Source: Paulinella micropora
Lineage: Eukaryota > Cercozoa > Imbricatea > Euglyphida
Assembly (NCBI GenBank): GCA_009731375.1
Contig: BJOX01000017.1
Location: 525,928 to 546,844 of the forward strand
DNA: 20,917 bases
Reading direction: 5' to 3'
The position numbers and the translations under genes are program-made. Shown piece by piece: positions 1 to 20,712 of the stretch. The notes under the pieces were generated by a model that worked only from the letters and a program-made list of their open reading frames with translations, was not told where the DNA came from and did no database searches. The first letter of the stretch is position 1; each line of letters starts with the position of its first letter.

Positions 1-1261
1 ATTTCTTCTCCTCATCCTCTTGTTGTAATACAGCCCCAATCGCAAACTTAGATGCGTCTGTATCGACTACGAATTGTTTCGTAAAGTCGGGCATCGTTAA
101 CACCAGTCCTCCGTCTTTCGGGTCTTTGTAAATGAGATCGTTGAGCGCATGAAACGCTTGCAAAGCCTCTTCGCCCCACTTCTCAAAGTCTCCAAAATCT
201 ATCATTTTCTCCAACTTAGCCCGTGTTGCACCCCAATCGGGTATAAACTGGCTATAGTATTGCGCCATCGCAAGGAATGAGTGCAATTCAGTGCGGTTCT
301 TCGGTATCGGTCGATTCATAATCTCCTCCCTCTTCTCTTTGGATATCGAGACTCGATTATGGGAGATCTCGTACCCTAAGTATGTCACACTCGTCTTGGC
401 AAGTTGACACTTCTTTAGATTGCACTTCAGGCCAAAAGCTCCGATGCGCCTGAATATATCGGACAAATGATCGATATGCTCCTCCCTTGTGTTAGAGTAT
501 ACGATACTGTCATCGATATAGCAAAATGCATATTCTCCCGCCTTCTGTCCCCGCCTTCTCATAAAGCCTCCGTCCGACAAATCATCGCACTGACTGCTCA
601 ACATCATCTGCATCGCCTTCTGGAAAAGTCCTGGGGCTTGCTTGAGGCCCATCGGAAGCACTTTCCATTGGTATATTTCCATACCCACCACAAACGCCGT
701 CAGCCATCTGGACTTTTCCTCCAGTGGTATCTGCCAGAAGCCATTCTTAAGGTCAATGACCGAATAGAATTTTGCATTCCGCAGTACTCTCCTTCCTTCT
801 TCTAATGTCGGGAGAGGATTTCTCTCTTCCTCCAGCACCTTGTTAACACGAGCATAGTTAACTGTCAGGCGCCATTCTCCTCCTGGCTTCGGCACTATTC
901 TCGGTTGTGAGACTATTGAGGATGTTGATCTCTCAATAAAGTCCTCATTGAGCAGCTGTCTTGCTAGCTCCTCCGCTATCTTCGCCTCATGTATACTCAA
1001 ATTCGCCCTTCGTGGTGCCGGTGACGGCTCCGCACCCGGTATTTTGTAAATAACCGCAGTGAAATCTTCAGGCTTGACACCACCTGCATGTGGAGGGTCA
1101 AAAATTTCCTTGTTCGCCTCTAATTTGGCTTTTAAAAGCTCCTTCTCCTTCTCCGTGCCTACTCCTTCTTCCAATATTTTCCGCGCCGCCTCTTGAAAAT
1201 CTTCATCAGACATCTGCTTATGCTGCTTGAGGGGTTCTCTGTCCTCCTCCAAGCCTAAGTC
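1..1261 (-). CDS. pol: Reverse transcriptase and RNase H start (pol, partial)
   Basis: This is the RNA-directed DNA polymerase of the retroelement, which copies its RNA into DNA. The frame stays open from the TAG at 1262-1264 to base 1, about 420 codons, and continues outside. In order one sees IVPKPGGEWRLTVNYARVNK, then YSVIDLKNGFWQI with the first catalytic Asp (about 742-762). Next come LPMGLKQAPGLFQ and the catalytic YIDDS box at 509-520, then FGLKCNLKKC followed by VTYLGYE. The RNase H start FVVDTDASKFAIGAVL lies near 25-75. These are hallmark Ty3/gypsy motifs. There is an insertion of roughly 20 residues rich in Gly, Arg and Lys just before YIDD. No in-frame Met follows the TAG for 18 codons, which argues for translation as an extension of the upstream ORF. 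Confidence 0.93.
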
Positions 1262-1264
1262 CTA
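1262..1264 (-). promoter_or_regulatory. In-frame TAG between protease ORF and RT, candidate readthrough stop
   Basis: The coding strand reads GAA TAG GAC TTA GGC, and the same frame continues into RT. UAG readthrough is known at the gag-pol border of gammaretroviruses. Here it could equally be a single inactivating mutation. Confidence 0.5.
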
Positions 1265-2995
1265 TTCCGAGACATCATCTAGGCCCGTCTTTTCATACGT
1301 GACCGTGTCCGGCTCATCATCTTTACCGAGCTCCACCAGCATGTCAATGAGTCTCGCGTATTGCAAAGGAGCTTTACGGGTGTAAAAACCATCAAAGCAT
1401 GTGAATGCTTGCGGTATCAATTTCAACTTGTCGAGGTCTCTGAGCTTCCGCTTGTATGCACTGCTCTGCTCACGAGTTCCCATACGACAAGCCACCACTA
1501 GCTGTTGCTTGCGAGAGGGTACCGGTATAGGATGATCAATAAGCCGGTCCCTTATTTCCTGCGCCCATATCGCCTTCTCATTATATGGCAGGATAATAGT
1601 ATACGGCTTATTATTTTCGAATAAAGTCCGTAAGCATTTCTTCACTTCAGACAGTGAACGCGGCCACGTGGGCTCGTCACCCCAGAAATCAGTAATAAAA
1701 CTTTTAATAGTTTCTGGTGGAGTATCCGGGATTCGCCCCGTTCTCCTTGGTACAAACGCCTCCCTTTTTTCTTCTCCTACTTTCGCATGGAAACAGTATC
1801 CGTTAGTAATATGGACATCTGTTCCTACTCCTTCCGCGAATCTCGCCAACGACGGGCTTCTTTGTGCGACACATATAATCTCCTCCTTTCGCTTCTCGAT
1901 TAAGTCATCAATAGACTTTTTGTCCCAATGGCATGTCGGAACTGTGACAGTGCACACTTGGGATTCCCAATTGTCGGTCCAGGACAGTTCATCCGGTCTT
2001 ACGACATGGGGGTGAACGTACACCTCAAGTGCCTCATGTGCGATGGCCATCTTTTTGTGATCCGTCGCTAGACTCAGCTCATAAGCCTCATAAGAGTCAG
2101 TAGCGTTGAAGGGATCAATATCGTTCTCTTCTCCTCTTTTTACTCCATATATCACTCGCCGTGCGGCGCAATCAATCACAGCCCCCATCGTAGCCAATTG
2201 GTCATACGATAGTAATATTGACCCGTGGTAACCGGGGACGACATAGAGGTCCATACGGTATACTCGTGCGGATTTCAATTTAAAGGTCAGTGTGATGATT
2301 CCCGTGATATCCGTCCGGCTGCTCACTCCTTTGAGAGTGCCCGTTGACTTTTTCATATTTCCGTCCACCCAGTCCCGGTATCGATTAAAAAACTTCCGGC
2401 CGACAATATTAATATTCGCCATCGTATCATTACCAACTTTTAATATTGTCTTCAATGTTTCACAATAAAGTTCCGTATAACACAGAGCATCGGGCCTGTG
2501 TATATTGGCTGCGAGAACAAGAACTTTACGTTCCAAATTTTGGAGTCTTGTCTCTAAGTTTTTCAACTCCTCCTTCTTCTCCTCCTGCTTCACCTCATTA
2601 ACATTTTTATTATTCTGCGGTACTGGTGCGTTTACTATTTGAGCGACATTGTCTTGTGGTACTTGAGTACACACATTGTCTTTTTGCTCGCCACCCGCCG
2701 CGACCGTAGACATTGAGTCTGTTCGTGGTTGTTTGCTTGGCCGAGGCGATACGTCTGCCATTGGCCTCCTCGCCTCCATCGCAAGTCTCGCCTTCCTATT
2801 TGCATCAGTTATCATTGGTAACCGTGCTGTATGAACGGGTATGAGACTACCTTGGGGCTGCAGTCTCTGTGTACCCACATCTTTGTTTTCACATAGAGGA
2901 AGCGTTGGCCCAGTCTGCACAACAGCATTAGAAAGCACTGTGACTTTAGGGTTAAACTTCACAGTCTTCTCCTTCCTCTCTTCTTCCCCCTCCAG
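1262..2995 (-). CDS. Retropepsin-like ORF between Gag and RT, bounded by in-frame stops
   Basis: This open frame starts directly after the Gag TGA and ends at the TAG (1262-1264), 577 codons. It has no ATG near its beginning; the first in-frame Met is about 60 codons in, so it is probably made by stop-codon readthrough. The first third is polar and low in complexity. A Lys/Glu-rich coiled coil (about residues 130-165) follows. The stretch ending VVPGYHGSILLSYDQLATMG then GAVIDC...RRVIYG matches the C-terminal half of retropepsins (usual form: I-L-G-x-D-x-L...GAVIDF). The active-site position appears to be NDTMANINIV, that is DTM in place of DTG. The C-terminal half (about 280 residues) is unrecognised. 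Protease assignment is by motif and position. Confidence 0.7.
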   Translation of the reverse strand: MEGEEERKEKTVKFNPKVTVLSNAVVQTGPTLPLCENKDVGTQRLQPQGSLIPVHTARLPMITDANRKARLAMEARRPMADVSPRPSKQPRTDSMSTVAAGGEQKDNVCTQVPQDNVAQIVNAPVPQNNKNVNEVKQEEKKEELKNLETRLQNLERKVLVLAANIHRPDALCYTELYCETLKTILKVGNDTMANINIVGRKFFNRYRDWVDGNMKKSTGTLKGVSSRTDITGIITLTFKLKSARVYRMDLYVVPGYHGSILLSYDQLATMGAVIDCAARRVIYGVKRGEENDIDPFNATDSYEAYELSLATDHKKMAIAHEALEVYVHPHVVRPDELSWTDNWESQVCTVTVPTCHWDKKSIDDLIEKRKEEIICVAQRSPSLARFAEGVGTDVHITNGYCFHAKVGEEKREAFVPRRTGRIPDTPPETIKSFITDFWGDEPTWPRSLSEVKKCLRTLFENNKPYTIILPYNEKAIWAQEIRDRLIDHPIPVPSRKQQLVVACRMGTREQSSAYKRKLRDLDKLKLIPQAFTCFDGFYTRKAPLQYARLIDMLVELGKDDEPDTVTYEKTGLDDVSE

Positions 2996-2998
2996 TCA
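2996..2998 (-). promoter_or_regulatory. In-frame TGA between Gag and protease ORF, candidate readthrough stop
   Basis: The stop reads GAA TGA CTG GAG on the coding strand, and the frame stays open afterwards. TGA followed by CT is a leaky context in several eukaryotic and viral systems (known), so leakiness here is an inference. It lies exactly at the domain border. Confidence 0.55.
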
Positions 2999-5692
2999 TT
3001 CCACCACCTCGAAACGATTACCTTGAGTAGTGTCCGGGTGGGATGACGTATCGGTCTCCGAGGCAGTGTTGTAGGCCTGAGCTCGACCGAAATTCGGGTT
3101 GGAGCTTGCCCATGAGCCTCCTCCTCCTCTGGGTGGGGGGGCTGGAGCTCGAACAGCTCTCCATCCATAAGGGGTATACCCCCGACCTCCTCCTCTTCCT
3201 CTCTGAGGGGTTCCTTGCCACCTCGAGGCTCCTCTCCATGTTCCTCCTCCTCGTCCTCCTCCTGCTTCTCCTCCTCGTCCTCCTGCTCCTGCTCCTCCTC
3301 CTCGTCCTCTTTGAGAGGCCTTTAAGTTCTTTTGTCTCTCCCTTTCCTCCTTCTTCTCCTTCATCCTCTTCATGTAGGTAATGATTGCCTCTCGTAACTC
3401 CTCATCATCACACATATTGGCATACCAACCTTCGTTCACAGCGGCAATCTGAAGCATATTGAAAAGGCCCGGTTCCTTGCCTTCCGTCCTGCTCAGAAAA
3501 TTTGCCCTTGCTGTTGGGTTCTGCCTATCATGATTGAAAGAGCAGTCTCTGTTCTCCATCTGTGCCTTACACTGCAAGCCCGCGAACCACCTCCAACATG
3601 CGGTCTTCAGGTCTGGCTCTCTCTGTCTCTTCCAACCGGCAACTCTGTTTGTGTACGTGGCTTGTGCGCCAACAGGTACACCGCCTGCCTGTGCCGTATG
3701 TGCCTCCGTGAGCGAGTCCATGTTTGAGCATGCACTCATCACTTCTTGAAACAGTGCTGACGGAGCAACGCTTTGAACCGTATTTTCGAACACGTGTGTC
3801 TCGAGGAAGTTCTTGGACTTCACTGAGCTAAACGTCGAGCATTGTTGTATGAGCTGAGTAAGCTTACTCGGGTTAACTGTGTGTAACGCCGAAAAGAAAT
3901 AGAGGATGATCGACTTGCGGCCATAGAATAGCCCATAGGAGGAAACTACCTCCGTAAGGGTCGCCGCCAAGCCAACAGCACTCCTCAAACTCATCGCCAC
4001 TGTCTCAAAGATTTCAAATCCTATGAGAGTACCAGTGCAGAGATGCTGGTATCCATGAGATTGAAAATATGAAATGAGTGTGGCCACCGCCAGTTCACAC
4101 TGAGCGTCTAGGCCTGTTGCATTGTTTCTCTTAATCTCCTCCTTCTTTCTCAAAAACTTGTACTGTGTCAGATCAAATCCCTCCGAGACTAGAGATTGGT
4201 CAAAAACAGTAACAAGGGCCTCGTATTCCTGCGTTTCGTCGCAAGGAAAAGCCTTCATGCAGGCATTGATCTCTTTGAGCTTGCTCAAAAGCGAAGCATC
4301 AGAGTCTTTGTCTGAGCTCGTCTTGGCATATAGCATGAGACTTGCCACTCCTCCTTTCTTCCCCTTGAAGGCATTTATGATGTTCTGTCTGTCCTTCTTC
4401 TCCGTGTTTGTGACCACCACCGTAGTTGAGCCCGAGGGTGCAGGGGCTGGTGGGGCAGGAGCTGGTGGGGTCAAATATGTCGGAGGGTGTGTCTTTGCAC
4501 CACTCACTTTTGCTTTCATTCTTTCCAGTCTCATCGTCTTCTCGAACTCCTCATTCTCTTTCGCCTTCTTCTTCTCAGATATCACCAGCTTTTGAGCATG
4601 AGTGATAAAGGCCACCAATTCAGAAGCAGATCTGAGAAAATTATATTTCTCCACATATTGGTCAACACCTGCTTTGTTGGCGACCGGTGGTGCGTTACTA
4701 AGTGATTTAAGGACAGAGTGATCCTTGGTAGGAATCCATCTCTTCCATGCCTCCTTGTGCAGTAACGCACCCATCAACAGTCTGATCTTGGTCAGAACTC
4801 TGTCGGTCTTCTCTAACTCATCAATCACAGGATGAGTTTCTCCTGCTGCCTTAATGCTTTTTTCCATCTCTGCCTTCCCCTCCTCCAAGGCCTTTATTTC
4901 CATTGTAAAAAAATGAAATATGCCACTCGAGTTTTTCGAACCCAGATTGGTCTTCATTTTTGTTACATCGACTGCCTCCTGACCAGTCGCGAGGAATCTG
5001 GCCGTTGCTCTTGGGTTTGTGTACTGGAGGTAACCCTCACATCGTGGGCCGTATGTACGTTCCCAAATCAGGGTTTGAGTGTACACCCCAAAGATAGCAT
5101 CGAGTAATTCAAGGTGGGTGTGTGTGTCCCCAAACTTGATATGCTGTATCTTCTTTCTCTCTTCTGGATCAGAGACCAGTTTGCCGAGGAGCTGTGCTGT
5201 GTTTGATAATAGGATATAGACATCCTTTTTAGCACGACTTTTCTCTCTTCTTTGATCCTGAGGGATCCACACATAGGTATCCTTCTCTACCCCCATCTTG
5301 TTATCAAACTCTTCTTTAGTGAGGTCATAGTGGTCTTGCACCCACTGTTGTTCCTCCACTGTGATCTCCTCTCCATCACTATGAATCAAGTCGATCATTT
5401 TTCGTCCTCCTCCTCCCGTGTAGGCAGGTGGTAAGGGATTACCATATGCTCCTCCTCCTCCCGTCTCTTCTTGTTCAAATCCTCCTTCATCTTCGTCTCC
5501 TCCATATCTTCCTTCATCATCCCAGCCCTCTTCTACTCCTCCTCCTACTCCTTCATCTCCTCCTCCTCCTTCATTCAATCCTCCTCCTCCTCCTTCATTC
5601 AATCCTCCTCCTCCTCCTCCTCCTGCTTCTTCTTCTTCTCTTCTTTGATCTGCCTCCGAGAATTCACTCACTTCGGCGGTCTCTGTCGACAT
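2996..5692 (-). CDS. gag: Gag polyprotein with CCCH-type zinc finger and RGG tail
   Basis: This is an 898-residue structural protein that should package the element RNA. The ATG at 5690-5692 starts an acidic, Gly/Glu-rich low-complexity N-terminus of about 100 residues. A long alpha-helical body follows, presumably capsid, with Lys/Glu-rich helices. A Pro/Ala/Thr-rich linker lies near the middle. The nucleic-acid-binding part holds one zinc-finger-like motif, C-x8-C-x8-C-x3-H (3529-3600), instead of the usual retroviral CCHC knuckle. After it comes a Lys/Glu-rich helix and a Gly/Arg-rich RGG tract (about residues 790-840). The stop is TGA followed by CTG, with a purine-rich stretch behind it. 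Only position and composition support the Gag label; capsid folds are not recognisable by eye. Confidence 0.85.
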   Translation of the reverse strand: MSTETAEVSEFSEADQRREEEEAGGGGGGGLNEGGGGGLNEGGGGDEGVGGGVEEGWDDEGRYGGDEDEGGFEQEETGGGGAYGNPLPPAYTGGGGRKMIDLIHSDGEEITVEEQQWVQDHYDLTKEEFDNKMGVEKDTYVWIPQDQRREKSRAKKDVYILLSNTAQLLGKLVSDPEERKKIQHIKFGDTHTHLELLDAIFGVYTQTLIWERTYGPRCEGYLQYTNPRATARFLATGQEAVDVTKMKTNLGSKNSSGIFHFFTMEIKALEEGKAEMEKSIKAAGETHPVIDELEKTDRVLTKIRLLMGALLHKEAWKRWIPTKDHSVLKSLSNAPPVANKAGVDQYVEKYNFLRSASELVAFITHAQKLVISEKKKAKENEEFEKTMRLERMKAKVSGAKTHPPTYLTPPAPAPPAPAPSGSTTVVVTNTEKKDRQNIINAFKGKKGGVASLMLYAKTSSDKDSDASLLSKLKEINACMKAFPCDETQEYEALVTVFDQSLVSEGFDLTQYKFLRKKEEIKRNNATGLDAQCELAVATLISYFQSHGYQHLCTGTLIGFEIFETVAMSLRSAVGLAATLTEVVSSYGLFYGRKSIILYFFSALHTVNPSKLTQLIQQCSTFSSVKSKNFLETHVFENTVQSVAPSALFQEVMSACSNMDSLTEAHTAQAGGVPVGAQATYTNRVAGWKRQREPDLKTACWRWFAGLQCKAQMENRDCSFNHDRQNPTARANFLSRTEGKEPGLFNMLQIAAVNEGWYANMCDDEELREAIITYMKRMKEKKEERERQKNLKASQRGRGGGAGAGGRGGEAGGGRGGGTWRGASRWQGTPQRGRGGGRGYTPYGWRAVRAPAPPPRGGGGSWASSNPNFGRAQAYNTASETDTSSHPDTTQGNRFEVVE

Positions 5693-7300
5693 GATGTCGT
5701 AGTAGTGATCAACAGGAGGACAGTGTCAGCTCCTATGTTTGGTTTTTGTTCGTTTGTGTTCTGTTCCTCCTTCAGTCGATTGACTAGTGAAGAGAGAAAC
5801 TAATAGAGAGGGTAGGATAAGATTCCCTGTCCTCTATGAAACACTGTTTGTATGTTTGTTTTTGTTTGAGAAAAATAGTCTTTGAGACTTTCTCCGATTT
5901 CTTGTTCTCCTTACTCAGATTACTTTCTCCTCCTTCTTTTCTATATTGTATCTAGTATGAGGCACTTGGACCTACACACAGATAGTAATAGAGAAGCTAG
6001 AAAAGCTCTCCTTGAGAAGTCGACAGTCGGTCGGATAGGTTCTCAGACCTACCTTTAGAAAACGATCAGAGAGTTGCAAAAACACTCTGACGTATGTGTG
6101 AGATAATGCAGATAAATGCACAAACTAGAAGGGTAGAGTGTTGTGCTCCTGTCCCTATGCTTGTTTGTGTTTTGTGTGTGTTCTTTCACTCTTCTGTCCA
6201 CCTCCTTCTTCTTGGTCTCTGTGTGAGACCAGCAAGAACGACAGAGAGTTTGTACTGATGTCTCCTTGTGAGCACACAGATATGGATTGGGCTAGAGGGT
6301 ACGAGACACCTGCTTGAGACCAAGAAACTTATTTGTTTTGTGAAAGAGTTATGAGGGAGCTGTGTTGGAGTATTTGTTTTCGTCTGACGTCCCCGTGTGA
6401 GACAGGTCAGTGAAAATCCACTCTGTTGCCTGTGTGGCAAAGCAGAAAGAAATCACCCTAGTGATGTGGACTCCAAATGTAATGCCCCCAACGATAGCTC
6501 GTAAAAAGTCGGTAATACAACCAAACACAGTCCTCAAAAGATGAGAATGATGTCTCGTTATATTAGCTCAGTGAAGCCAAAAAGGAAAACGGCAACAGAC
6601 CAGGAATAAAATGGCATCAGGTCCAATCCGGACAAATAATACTGAAAAACAAGCTGGTGCACCTGTCACCAGGAAAAGGTACTTTTTACCGGCTATCCGG
6701 GGGGTGATGCCTACAAACAGTTCAATGGCAAGAGAACACGGTACAGTCACCTACAGTCATGGAGTAGAGTGGCGAGAAACTCACCCGGGCCGGGGGTGGG
6801 GGCGTCCGAAAAACCTTCAGTGCAGGTAAACTCACCGGGGCCTCAGGTGGTAATCAGACATCATCCACCTTATTTTCGGCCCGCAGGGTACACTATGCTG
6901 AGGAAAGTCTTTCCGTAACGGATTCCGTCCCCGATGAAAAAATTTATTGACTTTCTTGCACACTGTTAAACAATTGAGCAACTTTCTGGGTAAAACGCGG
7001 AAGCCGGCCAAGACTATTGAGAGTGAGCAACTTTCCGGTGAAACGAGAACCTCACCTGCTAATAAGACAGTTCAAATAATCAGAATTCACCTGCTAATAA
7101 GACAGTTCAAATAATCATAGAATTATGCTGGAACAAACAGGAACAGATTGGGGAAAGTCGATGGTGTTGTTCATTGGGTAGATGGTTGTGCTGTGCAAAA
7201 TAGCTGGTTAATTTACGGCACGGTTCCGATATTATGCATGCATGTATACTACTGTACAGCGTAGTCTACCAGGTAGTACTGGCGACATTCAAGTGGTCTG
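5693..7300. other. Non-coding flank of the retroelement (leader/LTR candidate) and unassigned repeats
   Basis: No convincing coding region is present on either strand. The first ~850 nt beside gag are pyrimidine-rich on the plus strand with small hairpins, for example GGTCTC-TGTGT-GAGACC near 6217-6233, and may be the element leader and 5' LTR. I found no LTR termini or primer-binding site. Between about 6,570 and 7,250 the composition changes and several short direct repeats appear, including a 31-bp pair. Confidence 0.4.
7052..7117. repeat. 31-bp tandem direct repeat, two copies
   Basis: The unit begins TCACCTGCTAATAAGACAGT and ends AAATAATCA. It occurs at 7052-7082 and 7087-7117, 35 nt apart, without mismatch. 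A second pair, GAGCAACTTTC followed by GGT and AAACG, lies just before it (about 6974 and 7025). Confidence 0.9.
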
Positions 7301-7453
7301 GTCAGGTCAGAATGCTCACCTGTGGCCGTTTTTCTGACGCGTAGCAGTTAAGTGAAGAAATTTACACAACTTCACCGAATGTAACGGTCGAAGATGTAGC
7401 CATAACGCGTGAGGTCAGAAAAACGGCCGCAGGTCAGATTTTTCTGACCTGAC
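7301..7453. repeat. Foldback (inverted-repeat) element, MITE-like
   Basis: The left arm (7301-7343) and right arm (7405-7453) are near-perfect inverted copies. Outer parts are GTCAGGTCAGAA and TTCTGACCTGAC; inner parts are GGCCGTTTTTCTGA and TCAGAAAAACGGCC, then ACGCGT. The spacer is about 60 nt. It lies about 105 nt past the HCF101 stop on the gene's 3' side, so it may be in the 3' UTR. No target-site duplication was identified. Confidence 0.75.
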
Positions 7454-7558
7454 AGGAGCAATAGAATATCGCCAGTAATAATAATACTACGATATATATT
7501 GATAGTAAAAGAACGGTCACGACAAAATCGAGGAGAAATTTTACTCGAGTTTGAAGAT

Positions 7559-19481
<11,923 letters not shown>

Positions 19482-19486
19482 CTGCC

Positions 19487-19598
19487 CACACACACACACA
19501 CACACATGCATACACACACACACACACTCACACATACACACACTCACACATACACACACACACACACAAACACACACACGCACGGCTTGTTCTACTTC

Positions 19599-19677
<79 letters not shown>
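19487..19677. repeat. CA array and CTAT array upstream of HCF101 exon 1
   Basis: CA with interruptions (19487-19582), then CTAT (19598-19677). On the coding strand this is GATA followed by GT, ending in the GGGCAG acceptor of exon 1. Confidence 0.9.
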
Positions 19678-19746
19678 CGGGGGGGATGCAGGGGGCCAGC
19701 TGCTCAGTGCTCCGGCCTAAAACCATAATGTTTTACAGCCCTTCAC

Positions 19747-19810
19747 CAGCTGTGAAGAGCGCAACGTTGCTCGTGAATGGGCGCAGCTGGTGCAGCGTGA
19801 CTGGCCAGGG
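19747..19810 (-). CDS. HCF101: Tentative further upstream HCF101 exon
   Basis: This stretch has a CATCAG acceptor, an open frame of 21 codons and a GTGAAG donor in phase 1, which fits exon 1. Its peptide contains VTLHQLRPFTSNVALFTAG, which would join to AGLKQVKR. In HCF101 a V-T-(L/M)-S segment ends the FSCA domain before the linker to the P-loop, so the position is right. Similarity is too weak to be sure. Confidence 0.4.
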
Positions 19811-19837
19811 CTGATGACTACCTGCCGATGACTACCT

Positions 19838-20445
19838 ACCGTAAGTTACGGTGTCATGGGCCCTCGATACACTCTCAAACTGCGGGAAAGTCCTGAGAGC
19901 CTTTGATACCTCGGCCTCCGGGAAACCGAGGTGCAGCAGGCGATGTAACGGTCGTCGGATGTAAAAACTCAAAGGATTGGGCAATCTGCAGCCAAGTCCC
20001 TTCTTGTCAGGCCAACCCCGCGCATGGCTCCTACGGGGTACGACTACCTCCTTGGTTGGTTGCCTTGGACTGACTTGTGTTCCGACGTGAGTTTTAGTGA
20101 CCAGTGGCCACAACTCTCGACGTCGGCCCAATTCTGTCAGCACTGCAGCTGGCCCGGTAGTCCTCCGTTGCCACTACCCAGTGGTGTCCTGACAAAAAAG
20201 GCTCCGAGACTCAACGGGAGCGGGGATTTCCCTGTGTGCTGATAGGCATATTAGCAGGGAGATCGTTAAGATATAGTCCGACCCCCGCGAAAGGCGGACC
20301 GGGGGTACGTGCTCCTGTACGTGACTGGATTCTAAGCTGCCCGTCCAGCCAGGCATGGGTAGCTTAGTGTTCTTTCCCAGCCCGCTACCGAGTCGCGGAT
20401 CGGCGGCGGTGTGGACTGGATGCCTATGTCTTCGGATATGCAGAG
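19838..20445 (+). ncRNA. Group I self-splicing intron, core complete, ends approximate
   Basis: The catalytic core of a group I ribozyme is recognisable. P3 pairs CTCTC (19872-19876) with GGGAG (20216-20220). TGCGGGAAA (19881-19889) and GCAGCCAAGTCC (19988-19999) are the P4/J4-5 and J5-4 blocks, closely like the Tetrahymena rRNA intron. P5-region stems are CCTTTGA/TCAAAGG (19900, 19969) and CCTCGG/CCGAGG. P6 is TTGTCAGG/CCTGACAA (20004, 20188). P7 pairs GACT (20208-20211) with AGTC (20275-20278) in the hallmark AAGATATAGTCC. P8 is TCCCT/AGGGA with an inner hairpin, and P9 is ACCCCC/GGGGGT. More stems follow at 20332-20367 and 20424-20440 (UUCG loop). Subgroup IC1 is likely. No homing endonuclease is present. 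P1 and both splice sites are unresolved. Confidence 0.8.
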
Positions 20446-20460
20446 CTGATAGACCAAACA

Positions 20461-20537
<77 letters not shown>

Positions 20538-20548
20538 CTCTCTCTCTA

Positions 20549-20585
<37 letters not shown>

Positions 20586-20646
20586 TTTTCTCTTTCTCTC
20601 TTTCTCTGTCTGTCTCTCTCTATCTCTCTCCCTCTCTCTCTCTCTA

Positions 20647-20711
<65 letters not shown>
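20461..20711. repeat. CTAT and CT arrays
   Basis: CTAT (20461-20536), CT with interruptions (20537-20646), CTAT again (20647-20711). They follow directly on the group I intron. Confidence 0.95.

Positions 20712-20712
<1 letters not shown>

Larger units (their letters stand above)
1..5692 (-). mobile_element. Ty3/gypsy-type LTR retrotransposon, 3' part cut off by the window edge
   Basis: Three consecutive coding blocks on the minus strand have the order Gag, protease-like region, reverse transcriptase/RNase H, which is the Ty3/gypsy order. All share one reading frame from the ATG at 5692 to base 1. The only interruptions are a TGA (2996-2998) and a TAG (1262-1264). Integrase and the downstream LTR would lie left of base 1. 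No LTR could be defined in the 5' flank because only one copy could be in the window and I found no clear primer-binding site. Apart from these two stops the frame is intact over 5.7 kb, so the copy is young or still under selection. Confidence 0.9.

Noticed and set aside
467-805. Open frame of 112 codons on the plus strand
   Set aside because: It is the antisense shadow of the RT motifs read on the minus strand.
19838-20445. rRNA gene fragment
   Set aside because: The similarity is to the group I intron core, not to rRNA; no conserved rRNA stretch was recognised in the flanks.
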